From Stenotrophomonas sp. 610A2 (lineage in GTDB: Bacteria > Pseudomonadota > Gammaproteobacteria > Xanthomonadales > Xanthomonadaceae), in contig NZ_CP130832.1 in the NCBI RefSeq assembly GCF_030549615.1, positions 4,216,001 to 4,280,000 of the forward strand: 64,000 bases of DNA, written 5' to 3'. Below the pieces are notes generated by a model. It did no database searches. It worked only from the letters and a program-made list of their open reading frames with translations, and was not told the origin of the DNA. Positions within the stretch are counted from its first letter, which is position 1; each line of letters opens with the position of its first letter. Below are positions 8,692 through 18,491 of the stretch, piece after piece. A program made the translations under genes and the position numbers.

Positions 8692-8706
8692 TTTAGATCG
8701 ATACAA
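8692..8706. promoter_or_regulatory. LacI-type operator candidate next to the TonB receptor start
   Basis: TTTAGATCGATACAA, same core and central CG, 44 bases before the receptor ATG. This is where a repressor would overlap or follow the promoter of the plus-strand gene. Confidence 0.7.
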
Positions 8707-8749
8707 GTCAACGTGACAGTTAACGATTCAATCCAGGAGAGGGAGAGAA

Positions 8750-11700
8750 ATGAAACAGATCACACGCAAGCACGGCCGTGACACATTGTCCGCCGCCATT
8801 GCCTTCGCCTTGTTCGCCGTTGCCGCCGTTCCCGGCGCCGCGTTCGCACAACAGGCCAGCACCAACACCAGCCCCGACGCCACCACGCTCGACAGCGTGA
8901 CTGTCACCGGTTACCGCTACGCCATCGAAAAGAGCCTTGAGCAGAAGCGTGACGCCAATGCCGTGGTCGAGGTGATCACCGCAGAAGACGTCGGCAAGTT
9001 CCCCGACAAGAACGTGGCCGATGCGCTGCAGCGCGTGCCGGGCGTGATCGTCACCCGCGACGGCGGCGAAGGTAAGAACGTCAGCGTGCGCGGCCTGTCC
9101 TCGGAGTTGACCCTGACCGAGTTGAACGGCAACTACGTGGCCACCGCCGAATCCAACGGCGACCCGACCCGTTCGTTCAACTACACCCTGCTGCCGTCGA
9201 ACATGCTGGGCAGCGCCGAGCTGTTCAAGTCGCCGGAAGCACGCATCGACGAAGGCGGCATCGGCGGCACGGTGATCCTGCACACGCGCCGTCCGCTGGA
9301 CATGGAATCCAACACCGGCTTCGTCTCCGTCGAAGGCACCTGGGCCGACACCACCAAGAAGACCGACGGCCAGCTCTCGGCCTCGTATTCATGGCACGAC
9401 AAGGACGACCGCTTCGGCGTGTTCGTCGGTTACACCGACCAGAAGCGCACCACCCGCACCATGGGCGCCAGCACCGAAGGCTGGTCTTGGTACGGCCGCG
9501 ACGAAGGTGGCACCGCGGTTGACGTCAACGGCAACCCCTCAGACTTCAACTCCAACTGGTGGGGCGGTACCGGCTTCTACGACCAGAACGGCAAGTACTA
9601 CACCGGCTTCATGATGCCGACCTCGGTGAACCTCGACGTCAAGGACGAGGAACGCGAGCGCAAGGGCGGCCAGATCACCCTGCAGTTCAAGCCGGTGGAC
9701 AACCTCACCCTGACCGCGAACTACTTCCGCTTCGACCTGTCGCAGAACTCCCAGACCCACACCATCAAGGTGCCGGAATGGAACATCGCCCGCTATTGGG
9801 GCGACGGCAACTGGGCCGGCGGGCGCCTGCTCGACGGGCTGACCATGGACCCGAGTGGCACCATCGTCACCGGTGCCGACTACAGCAAGCACCCCGGCAA
9901 AACGTACTACTGCAAGGAGCCGACGAAGGAAGAGATCGAGGCGGGCCGTCTGCCGGGTGGCTGGGGCTCGGACGACTGCACCGTGCCGACCCCGCAGATC
10001 ACCGGCAGCTACAACATCGAAGAGGCGCTGTCGCAGACCGTCGATTTCTCCGCCGAATGGATCGGTGAGTCGGTCGACATCGCTTTCAAGGGCGGGCGCA
10101 CCTGGGCCGAGGGCGGCCCGTCGCTGCAGTTCTCGGTGCCGCTCAAGCCGCGCAGCCAGAATGCGGACGGCAGCTGGAACCTGGGCAACCTGGCCAGCTC
10201 CTGGAGCCTGACCGGCACGCCGTCGATGGCGTTCTCGCCGGAACTGATGCAGAACCTGAAGAACGGCATCCTGCAGGTTGACCTGGGCTCCACCGGCTCG
10301 TCCTGGACCCGCAATACCAACCAGCAGAAGTTCGCCCAGATCGATACCACCTGGCACAACGACTCCGGCTTCCTGGAATCGCTGCAGTTCGGCGTCAAGT
10401 ACCGTGACGGTGGCATCCACCGCAGCACCGGCAACAGCTACTGGGCCTGCCCTGGCACCGACCCGAGCGACTACGGCAACCGCTACTGGAACGGCCGCTG
10501 CAACGACATCGCCCAGCAGTTCTCGCCGGAATTCGTGTACGGCATGGGCAACTTGGCCGGCGGCATCAATGCCAGCGCGTTCCCGGCCATCAACTACCCG
10601 GCCTACATCTCGTACCTCAACAAGACCTACGGGCCGATGCAGACCCGCAACGAGGACAACTTCGTCTACAACGTGGACGAGAAGATCTACTCCACCTACC
10701 TGCAGGCCAACTTCCGCACCGAGCGTCTGCGCGGCAACGTCGGCGTGCGCGTGGTCAGTACCCGCCAGCACGCCGATTCCACCGACAAGGTGACCTCGTA
10801 CAACGACTACTTCTACGATGACGCCAACGGCAACCCGCTGGCCTGCCAGGCCGGCGCGACGGTACCTGGTGGCGCACCCGCCGATACCTATTGCGGCACC
10901 GAAGGGTACTGGCGGCTCTCGGACGACCAGCAGCGCGAAGAGTCGTTCGCGGTCAGCGCCCTGGACCGCAACTACACCGACGTGCTGCCCAGCTTCAACC
11001 TGGCCTATGACCTGACCGACAACCTGCTGCTGCGCGCAGCCGCCTCCAAGGTGATCTCGCGCCCGAGCTACAGCAACATCGCCGCACCGGGCAGCCTGGA
11101 ATACTTCAGCCCCGAATACGTCAACGATCGCCGCCTCACCGGTGGTGCCAGTGAGCAGGGCTGGTACGGCTCAGGCAGCAACAAGAACCTGGAAGCCTAC
11201 AAGGCCACCCAGTACGACATCGGCGTGGAGTGGTACTTCCAGCCCGGCTCGGTGTTGGGCCTGGGCCTGTTCCGCAAGGACGTCAGCAACTTCTCGGTGC
11301 CGGTGGTGCAGGACGTCACCCAGAACATCGGCGGACAGACCGTTGTCGTGCAGAACTACTCCACCACCGCCGGTGGTCGTGATGCAGTGTCGCAGGGCCT
11401 GGAGTTCTACGCCCAGCACACGCTGGATTTCGGCCTGGGCTTCCAGGCGAACTACACTTGGAACGACACCAACGAAGCGGCGATCACCCTGGAAGACGGC
11501 ACCCAGATCGGCAAGTCACCGCTGGTTGGCAGCGCCGAGAACCAGGCCAACTTCACCGTGTTCTATGAAGTCGAGAAGCTGTTGCTGCGTGCCTCGTGGA
11601 ACCGTCGTGGCGAAGTGGTGCAGGGCCTGGTCAGCGGCCTGAACCTCTACCAGGAGCCCTACCAGCAGATCGATCTGAACGCCGCCTACAACGTCACCCC

Positions 11701-11842
11701 GGCGCTGAGCCTGACGGCATCGGTATTGAACCTGACCAAGGAAGAGACGCGCACCCATCTGGGCAACGACACCAAGGCCCGTTTCTACTCCAACGGTTAC
11801 GCCGGCCGTGTTGTCTACTTCGGCGTGAACTGGAAGTTCTAA
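8750..11842 (+). CDS. TonB-dependent receptor (mannoside/glycan uptake)
   Basis: A 1030-residue outer-membrane receptor. A signal peptide ends near AFA at 31-33. A TonB-box-like TTLDSVTVTGYR follows at 45-56, then the plug domain with FPDKNVADALQRVPGV (84-99) and RIDEGGIGGTVILHT, and a long 22-strand barrel ending in an aromatic residue (VNWKF). The plug signature is that of the large Xanthomonas/Caulobacter class of carbohydrate receptors. Start is set by AGGAG ten bases before the ATG. It is divergent from the mannosidase operon, shares the operator motif with it, and ends in a terminator. It probably imports mannose-containing oligosaccharides; the substrate is inferred. Confidence 0.93.
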   Translation: MKQITRKHGRDTLSAAIAFALFAVAAVPGAAFAQQASTNTSPDATTLDSVTVTGYRYAIEKSLEQKRDANAVVEVITAEDVGKFPDKNVADALQRVPGVIVTRDGGEGKNVSVRGLSSELTLTELNGNYVATAESNGDPTRSFNYTLLPSNMLGSAELFKSPEARIDEGGIGGTVILHTRRPLDMESNTGFVSVEGTWADTTKKTDGQLSASYSWHDKDDRFGVFVGYTDQKRTTRTMGASTEGWSWYGRDEGGTAVDVNGNPSDFNSNWWGGTGFYDQNGKYYTGFMMPTSVNLDVKDEERERKGGQITLQFKPVDNLTLTANYFRFDLSQNSQTHTIKVPEWNIARYWGDGNWAGGRLLDGLTMDPSGTIVTGADYSKHPGKTYYCKEPTKEEIEAGRLPGGWGSDDCTVPTPQITGSYNIEEALSQTVDFSAEWIGESVDIAFKGGRTWAEGGPSLQFSVPLKPRSQNADGSWNLGNLASSWSLTGTPSMAFSPELMQNLKNGILQVDLGSTGSSWTRNTNQQKFAQIDTTWHNDSGFLESLQFGVKYRDGGIHRSTGNSYWACPGTDPSDYGNRYWNGRCNDIAQQFSPEFVYGMGNLAGGINASAFPAINYPAYISYLNKTYGPMQTRNEDNFVYNVDEKIYSTYLQANFRTERLRGNVGVRVVSTRQHADSTDKVTSYNDYFYDDANGNPLACQAGATVPGGAPADTYCGTEGYWRLSDDQQREESFAVSALDRNYTDVLPSFNLAYDLTDNLLLRAAASKVISRPSYSNIAAPGSLEYFSPEYVNDRRLTGGASEQGWYGSGSNKNLEAYKATQYDIGVEWYFQPGSVLGLGLFRKDVSNFSVPVVQDVTQNIGGQTVVVQNYSTTAGGRDAVSQGLEFYAQHTLDFGLGFQANYTWNDTNEAAITLEDGTQIGKSPLVGSAENQANFTVFYEVEKLLLRASWNRRGEVVQGLVSGLNLYQEPYQQIDLNAAYNVTPALSLTASVLNLTKEETRTHLGNDTKARFYSNGYAGRVVYFGVNWKF

Positions 11843-11878
11843 GACTGTTGTAAGCGTGTCTGGTGCACGCGGGTAATG

Positions 11879-11911
11879 AAAAGCCGCGCTGGTAACAGCC
11901 CGGCTTTTTTA
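11879..11911 (+). terminator. rho-independent terminator after the TonB receptor
   Basis: AAAAGCCG and CGGCTTTT arms separated by a 14-base loop, followed by a T run. It lies 36 bases after the receptor stop. Confidence 0.85.
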
Positions 11912-11936
11912 TTGAAGCTGGACGGAAACTGCTTTC

Positions 11937-12300
<364 letters not shown>

Positions 12301-12357
12301 GAGGGGCTAGCAACCCGGCATGCGGAAGAAGGGCTGGCAATCGCGCATCCCTATAAC

Positions 12358-12978
12358 TCACGTCAACGCCGTCATGACCCCTGTCCGATAAGCCGGCCGC
12401 TGCTGCAGCCGCGCATACCACGCTGCCAGATGCGGCAGCTCCGGTCGCTGGATCGGCATTTCAAACCAGGCATAGATGAAGGAACCCAGCGGAATATCGC
12501 CCATCGCAAAACGCTCACCGGACAACCAAGGCTGCTTTTCCAACGCCGCATCAACCAGCGCCAACAACTCCCCACAACGCAACAACGCCGCCGCAATCCG
12601 CGCCTCATCGCGATCCGCCGGCGCAGTACGTACCACACCCCAGAACAGATCACGGAACGCCACCGCGAAACTCGACGTGGTCCAATCCATCCATTGCTCG
12701 CTGCGCGCCCGCTCAACCGGATCGGACGGATACAGCACGTCCAGCGCATAACGTGCAGACAGATAGCGCACGATGGCGTTGGACTCCCAGACCGGCAGGC
12801 CTTGGTCCTCGATCACCGGCACCAGACCGTTCGGATTCATCGCGCGGTATTCGGCCGTCTGCGTGCCACCAAAGGCGCCGCCCACTTCGATGGACTCATA
12901 CGGCAAGCCGATTTCCTCGGCACACCACAGCACCTTGCGCACATTGCTGGAATTGCGCCGGCCCCATATCTTCAACAT
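12358..12978 (-). CDS. glutathione S-transferase family protein
   Basis: A 206-residue cytosolic GST. The N-terminal thioredoxin-like domain has WGRRNSSNVRKVLWCAEEIG, where the SSN segment holds the usual catalytic Ser, and the conserved NPNGLVPVIEDQGLPVWESN glutathione-binding stretch. An all-helical C-terminal domain follows. Length is normal for the family. It would conjugate or reduce electrophiles with glutathione in the cytosol; the substrate is unknown. It follows the NYN-domain gene by 18 bases and may be co-transcribed with it. Confidence 0.88.
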   Translation of the reverse strand: MLKIWGRRNSSNVRKVLWCAEEIGLPYESIEVGGAFGGTQTAEYRAMNPNGLVPVIEDQGLPVWESNAIVRYLSARYALDVLYPSDPVERARSEQWMDWTTSSFAVAFRDLFWGVVRTAPADRDEARIAAALLRCGELLALVDAALEKQPWLSGERFAMGDIPLGSFIYAWFEMPIQRPELPHLAAWYARLQQRPAYRTGVMTALT

Positions 12979-12996
12979 TCCGCTACTCCTTTCAAC

Positions 12997-13800
12997 TCAG
13001 TTTTCATCGCGCGCTCCCTTGCGTGGCAGCGCGCGTACCGCCGATGACTTGCCGGCACGCTTGACCTCGAACAGGCCGGTGGCATCGATCAACTCGCTCA
13101 ACTTGCGGTAGCCATAATTGCGCGAATCGAACGAGGCGCGGTTGGCGATCTGGTTACCGACGGCACTGAGCAAGGCCCAGCCCTGCTCATCAGCCACTGC
13201 ATCCACCGCGCCGCGCAATAGATTGAGCAGGCGCGTGTCACCACGCAGTTCATTGGTGCTGCGCGGCTTGATCGGCGCTGCCGGTGGCTCCGCGACTTCC
13301 GCTGCAGTCGTCGCAGTCGGCGCACTGCTGGCAGCCACCTGCTCGATGACTTCGGGCGCATCGTTGCCCAGCGCTTCCAGATAAGTGAACTTTGAGCAGG
13401 CGTTGACGAAAGCCAAGGGCGTCTTCTGTTCACCGAAGCCATAGACCTTCACACCGTCAGTAAGGATGCGCATCACCAGCGGGGTGAAGTCGGCATCACT
13501 GGAGACAATCGCAAAGCCGTCCAGGTTGCGCGCATAAAGCAGGTCCATCGCGTCCACCACCATCGCCATGTCCGAGGCATTCTTGCCCTTGGAATAGGCG
13601 AACTGCTGGATCGGCCGGATCGCGAACTCATGCAACACGCTTTCCCAACCCTTCAATCGCGGGTTCTTCCAATCGCCATAGGCTCGGCGCACGTTGGCCA
13701 CGCCGAAGGCGGCCACTTCCACAAGAATCTCGTCGATCTTCGATGACGGCGCGTTGTCAGCGTCGATCAACAACGCGATACGCTTTTCGGGCTCAGACAC
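12997..13800 (-). CDS. NYN-domain (PIN-like nuclease) protein with C-terminal LOTUS/OST-HTH domain
   Basis: About 267 residues. The N-terminal NYN domain shows the acidic active-site pattern LLIDADNAP, the NASDMAMVVDAMDLLY segment and VSSDADFTPLV, typical of PIN-like metal-dependent ribonucleases. After an alanine/proline-rich linker, the last ~85 residues (LLNLLRGAVDAV ... NYGYRKLSELIDATGLFEV) resemble an OST-HTH/LOTUS RNA-binding domain. Start GTG at 13800 has GGAG nine bases upstream; a TTG at 13821 would add seven residues. It is divergent from the NADH dehydrogenase gene. RNA substrate and cellular role are unknown. Confidence 0.8.
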   Translation of the reverse strand: MSEPEKRIALLIDADNAPSSKIDEILVEVAAFGVANVRRAYGDWKNPRLKGWESVLHEFAIRPIQQFAYSKGKNASDMAMVVDAMDLLYARNLDGFAIVSSDADFTPLVMRILTDGVKVYGFGEQKTPLAFVNACSKFTYLEALGNDAPEVIEQVAASSAPTATTAAEVAEPPAAPIKPRSTNELRGDTRLLNLLRGAVDAVADEQGWALLSAVGNQIANRASFDSRNYGYRKLSELIDATGLFEVKRAGKSSAVRALPRKGARDEN

Positions 13801-13927
13801 GGGCTGACTCCATGGCGGCAAGCTGACCGCCAGTATCGGTCATCGCTGTTTCAAAGCACATCAATGCGATGATATGCGCTGACAACCCGCCCCCACGGCC
13901 GGTGCACCGGCCACACCGGAGTACGTC

Positions 13928-15208
13928 ATGCCGCAACACCCGCACCTTGTCGTCATCGGCGGAGGTTTCGCCGGGCTCTGGGCCAGCCGAGCACTGGCCG
14001 ATGCACCTTTGCGCATCACCCTGGTCGATCGTCGCAACCACCATCTGTTCCAGCCGCTGCTGTACCAGGTCGCCACCGCCGGCCTGTCGTCGCCGGATAT
14101 CGCCGCGCCGCTGCGGCACATCCTCGGCAGGCAGCGCAACATCGAGGTGCGGCTGGGTGAAGTGGTCTCCATCGACAAGCACGCCAAGCACGTGCAACTC
14201 GGCGATGGCAGCCAGATCGCCTACGACATGCTGCTGGTTGCCAGTGGCGCCACCCATGCCTATTTCGGCCACGACGAATGGGCCGCCGATGCACCCGGCC
14301 TGAAGACCCTGGACGACGCGCTTTACCTGCGCCGCAAGCTGCTGCTGGCGTTCGAACGCGCCGAGGCCGAACCCGACCCGGCCAAGCGCGCCGCATGGCT
14401 GAGTTTCGCCATCGTCGGCGGCGGCCCTACCGGCGTGGAGCTGGCCGGCACGCTGGCCGAAATCGCGCGCCACACGCTGAAGAACGAGTTCCGCCATATC
14501 AATCCGGCCGACGCCAAGGTACGCCTGGTTGAAGCCGGACCGCGGGTGCTGTCCTCCTTCCCGGAAGTGCTGTCACTGAAGGCGCGCCGCCAGCTGGAAA
14601 AGCTGGGTGTGGAAGTGCTTACCGGTACCGCCGTCAGCCATATCGACGGGCAGGGCTTCCAACTCGGCGACACCCACGTACCCGCACGCACCGTGGTGTG
14701 GGCAGCCGGTGTGGCCGCCTCACCGCTGGCACGCACGCTGGACGTACCACTGGATCGCGCCGGCCGTGTACAGGTGGAACCGGACCTCACCGTTCCCGGC
14801 CACCCGGAGATCTTCGCCGGTGGCGATCTGGTCGCGCTGATGCAGGCCAATGGCCGCCCGGTGCCGGGCGTGGCGCCTGCCGCCAAGCAGATGGGCAAGT
14901 ACGTGGCGCAGGTGATCCGCGCGCGTCTTGATGGCAAGCCGGCACCGGCGCCATTCCGCTACAACGACCAGGGCAACCTCGCCACCATCGGCCGCATGGC
15001 GGCCATCGTGCATGTCGGCAAGCTGCAACTGTCCGGTTTGCTGGCCTGGTGGTTCTGGCTGGCCGCACACGTGTTCTTCCTGATCGGTTTCCGCAACCGG
15101 CTGGTGGTGCTGCTGAACTGGGCGGTGGCCTATTGGAGCTACCAGCGCAGTGCGCGCATCATCCTCGGCGATGCCGACGAGGACGATGGCAAGGAGCCTG
15201 CTGGTTGA
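13928..15208 (+). CDS. ndh: type II NADH dehydrogenase (NDH-2)
   Basis: A 426-residue membrane-associated flavoprotein that oxidises NADH and reduces quinone without pumping protons. The N-terminal FAD-binding motif VVIGGGFAGLWASRAL is followed by HHLFQPLLYQVATAGLS, and a second Rossmann motif FAIVGGGPTGVELAG binds NADH. The quinone-side motif FAGGDL is present. The C-terminus has a hydrophobic segment (LLAWWFWLAAHVFFLIGF) that would anchor the protein to the inner membrane. The length is normal. It is convergent with the GFA-family gene and divergent from the NYN gene. Confidence 0.92.
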   Translation: MPQHPHLVVIGGGFAGLWASRALADAPLRITLVDRRNHHLFQPLLYQVATAGLSSPDIAAPLRHILGRQRNIEVRLGEVVSIDKHAKHVQLGDGSQIAYDMLLVASGATHAYFGHDEWAADAPGLKTLDDALYLRRKLLLAFERAEAEPDPAKRAAWLSFAIVGGGPTGVELAGTLAEIARHTLKNEFRHINPADAKVRLVEAGPRVLSSFPEVLSLKARRQLEKLGVEVLTGTAVSHIDGQGFQLGDTHVPARTVVWAAGVAASPLARTLDVPLDRAGRVQVEPDLTVPGHPEIFAGGDLVALMQANGRPVPGVAPAAKQMGKYVAQVIRARLDGKPAPAPFRYNDQGNLATIGRMAAIVHVGKLQLSGLLAWWFWLAAHVFFLIGFRNRLVVLLNWAVAYWSYQRSARIILGDADEDDGKEPAG

Positions 15209-15229
15209 TCGGCATGACGCCAGTGGCGA

Positions 15230-15631
15230 TCAACTGTTGCCGCTGGCGAACTGCTCGAATACTTCGCGCCCGGTCAGCGTCGGCGTCTGGTTGGCCAGAT
15301 CGTAGTACGACGGCTTTTCGTCGATGAAGATCTGGCTGGCCAGTTCGAACGATTGTTCCTGGAACAGCCCTGCCGGGACGAAGTATTCGCCGTCCGGCAC
15401 CAGCCGGTAGTACAGATGCGTGCCGCAGTGTGAGCAGAAGCCGCGCTCGGCCCAGTCGGAGGATCGATAGGTCTTCAGCGCGCTGCCGATGACCTGTACC
15501 TGATCATCGCAATGCACCGCGAACAGCGGCCCACCGGACCAGCGCCGGCACATGCTGCAATGGCATAGACCTATTTCGGAATGCTCATTGGCGATCACTT
15601 CGACCGCACCGCACAGGCAGTTCCCTTTCAT
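15230..15631 (-). CDS. GFA-family zinc protein
   Basis: About 133 residues of the GFA (glutathione-dependent formaldehyde-activating enzyme-like, DUF636) family. Zinc-binding cysteines are visible in NCLCGAVEV, CHCSMCRRWSGG and FCSHCGTHLYYR, in the order typical of the fold. ATG at 15631 is chosen because GGAG lies seven bases upstream and the family begins with this segment; ATG at 15643 is an alternative. Most GFA proteins have no proven function, so no reaction is assigned. It converges with ndh, 21 bases apart. Confidence 0.85.
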   Translation of the reverse strand: MKGNCLCGAVEVIANEHSEIGLCHCSMCRRWSGGPLFAVHCDDQVQVIGSALKTYRSSDWAERGFCSHCGTHLYYRLVPDGEYFVPAGLFQEQSFELASQIFIDEKPSYYDLANQTPTLTGREVFEQFASGNS

Positions 15632-15683
15632 CACCAGCTCCATCTGCAAGAGGAATGCAGAATCTACACGGGAAAGATCCCTT

Positions 15684-15813
15684 GTAGTGCCGAGCCATGC
15701 TCGGCAGGGGCGTTACCGGTGGCGGTTGGTCCGTGCATGAAGCTTCTGCCGAGCATGGCTCGGCACTACAGGGTGCGCTGGTAAGGCCACTGCCGAGCAT
15801 GGCTCGGCACTAC
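15684..15813. repeat. three SMAG palindromes in mixed orientation
   Basis: One forward copy (15684-15706) and two reversed copies (15747-15769 and 15791-15813) of the GTAG-headed palindrome, between the GFA gene and the rpoH terminator. The last copy abuts the T-rich end of the terminator. Confidence 0.9.
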
Positions 15814-15843
15814 AAAACAAAGGCCCGGGTTTCCCCGGGCCTT
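15812..15843 (-). terminator. rho-independent terminator after rpoH
   Basis: Read on the minus strand: AAGGCCCGGG, loop GAAA, CCCGGGCCTT, then TGTTTTGT. A ten-base-pair perfect stem with a tetraloop, 23 bases after the rpoH stop. Confidence 0.93.
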
Positions 15844-15865
15844 CGTGTCATTGCTGCGGCCCTGC

Positions 15866-16741
<876 letters not shown>

Positions 16742-16755
16742 AGGACCTCATCTTA

Positions 16756-16776
16756 GCAGTCGAACTATTGGACTGC
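16756..16776 (-). other. hairpin in the rpoH leader
   Basis: GCAGTC and GACTGC arms with a nine-base loop, 15 bases upstream of the rpoH ATG and next to its GAGG ribosome-binding site. It may be a translation-control structure; this is inference from position. Confidence 0.4.
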
Positions 16777-16919
16777 TCAGTACAGAAAAAGTTCCAGCGT
16801 TCTGTTTTTGTTCGCAAACTCGAGGTCAAACCTGAATAGGCGACAGCAACGACGGCATTCCCAACCCCGTCAAGGTAGCAAAGCCAAGGTCTCCGCGATA
16901 TGACAGGAATCAAATCAGT

Positions 16920-17645
16920 TCAGCGATCAGCCGGGGCCGGCGGCAGGTCAGCCAGCGCCGGCAGCCGCCAGTCGATCCGGGCCTGACCGTTGCGGGCCAG
17001 ATAGTCATTGGCCTGCGAGAAATGCCGGCAACCGAGGAAGCCACGGTGGGCCGACAACGGCGAGGGATGCGGCGCCTTGAACACACGGTGGCGGCGGGTA
17101 TCGATGACCTTGCCCTTCTGCTGGGCGTAGGCGCCCCACAGCAGAAACACCAAGCCTTCGCGCTCGCGGTTGAGCACGTCGACCACATGATCGGTGAAAC
17201 CCTCCCAGCCGCGGCCCTGATGCGCGCCGGCCTTGCCCTCTTCCACCGTCAGCACGGCATTGAGCAGCAGCACGCCCTGCTGCGCCCACGGCAGCAGGCA
17301 GCCGTGGTCCGGGCGCGGGATGGCCAGGTCGGCTTCAAGCTCTTTATAGATGTTGAGCAGTGACGGCGGCACCGGCACGCCCGGCTTCACCGAGAAGCTC
17401 AGGCCATGCGCCTGGCCATAGCCGTGGTACGGGTCCTGACCCAGCACCACCACCTTGACCTGTTCGAACGGCGTGGCGTTGAAGGCCGCGAAGATTTCCG
17501 GGCCGGGCGGGAACACGTGGGCGCCGGCTGCCTTGCGCTTGCGCAGGAAGGCGGACAGCTCGCGCATTTCCGGGCGCAGCAGCCAATCGCCGATGCGCGC
17601 CTTCCAGCTGGGCTCGAGCTGGATCTGTGCGCCGTCTTCGCTCAC
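16920..17645 (-). CDS. ung: uracil-DNA glycosylase
   Basis: A 241-residue family-1 UDG that removes uracil from DNA. The water-activating motif GQDPYHGYGQAHGLSFSV (from residue 69, catalytic Asp71) and the C-terminal HPSPLSAHRGFLG minor-groove loop are intact. The start is GTG at 17645, overlapping the stop of the response regulator in GTGA, so translation is coupled to it. This places ung at the end of an ftsE-ftsX-regulator-ung run on the minus strand. The length is normal. Confidence 0.95.
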   Translation of the reverse strand: MSEDGAQIQLEPSWKARIGDWLLRPEMRELSAFLRKRKAAGAHVFPPGPEIFAAFNATPFEQVKVVVLGQDPYHGYGQAHGLSFSVKPGVPVPPSLLNIYKELEADLAIPRPDHGCLLPWAQQGVLLLNAVLTVEEGKAGAHQGRGWEGFTDHVVDVLNREREGLVFLLWGAYAQQKGKVIDTRRHRVFKAPHPSPLSAHRGFLGCRHFSQANDYLARNGQARIDWRLPALADLPPAPADR

Positions 17646-18484
17646 AGCACCACCGCCGGCTGTGCCATGCGCGCCAGCCGCAGCTGGAACAACACCTTGG
17701 TCACCAGCAGACGTTCTTCAATGGGTTTCTGCACCAGGTCATTGGCGCCGGACTGCAGCAGCGCCGACTGGTTGTGCGGGTTGCTGTCACCGGTCATCAC
17801 CAGCACCGGCAGGCGGCGCTTGCCGTAGGCGAAGTCGACGCGGATGCGTTCGACCACATCGCGGCCGCTGAGCTCGCCCTTGAGGGTGACGTCGGTCAGC
17901 ACCAGGTCCACCTGCCGCGTGGTGCGGCCCAGCGACTCGGCGGTGAGCAGCGAGAACGCATCCTCGGCGGTGAGCACGTGCACGACGTGCAGGTCATGGC
18001 GCTCGAGCATGCGCTTGGTGGCTTCGGCCACCACGCGGCTGTCTTCGACATAAAGCACGGTGGCATTGGCCACAGGCTCGGGCTGCACATAGCCACGGAT
18101 GAAAGTCGCCAGGGCTTCATGGCCCAGCGCCTTGTCGAAATAGTCGGTGACGTATTCGGTGAAGCGGCGCTGCTCCAGATGCTGCTGGGCGTCGCCGGAC
18201 ACCACGATCACCGGCACATAGGCCTGCCCGGCGGTTTCGCGCACGCCGCGTGCCAGTGCCAGGCCATCACCATCAGGCAGCGCCAGCGAAGTAGTGACCA
18301 GATGCACCGGACCAGCGGCCAGCGCTTCGCGCGCCTCGGCGATGCTGGCGCAGCCAACCACCTCGACATCTGGCAGTTCGCGCTTGAGCACGTCACTGAT
18401 CAGGCGCCGTACCAGTTTGGATCCATCGACCACCATTACCCGCGGCGCGTCGCTGATCAGATGCTTGAGCTCGTGCGTGGACAT
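17642..18484 (-). CDS. double-receiver response regulator without output domain
   Basis: 280 residues made of two CheY-like receiver domains and nothing else. The second (about 142-265) has the full set: E147/D148, phospho-acceptor D198 (LVLTDVTL), T231 and K253. The first (about 14-130) keeps D20 and K118, but the acceptor position is Ser66 (LVTTSLALPDGDG), so it should not be phosphorylated in the usual way. The gene starts seven bases after ftsX and its stop overlaps the ung start. No kinase is adjacent. It may act as a protein-protein adaptor or phosphate sink; the partner is unknown. Confidence 0.85.
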   Translation of the reverse strand: MSTHELKHLISDAPRVMVVDGSKLVRRLISDVLKRELPDVEVVGCASIAEAREALAAGPVHLVTTSLALPDGDGLALARGVRETAGQAYVPVIVVSGDAQQHLEQRRFTEYVTDYFDKALGHEALATFIRGYVQPEPVANATVLYVEDSRVVAEATKRMLERHDLHVVHVLTAEDAFSLLTAESLGRTTRQVDLVLTDVTLKGELSGRDVVERIRVDFAYGKRRLPVLVMTGDSNPHNQSALLQSGANDLVQKPIEERLLVTKVLFQLRLARMAQPAVVL

Positions 18485-18491
18485 GCGGGCC

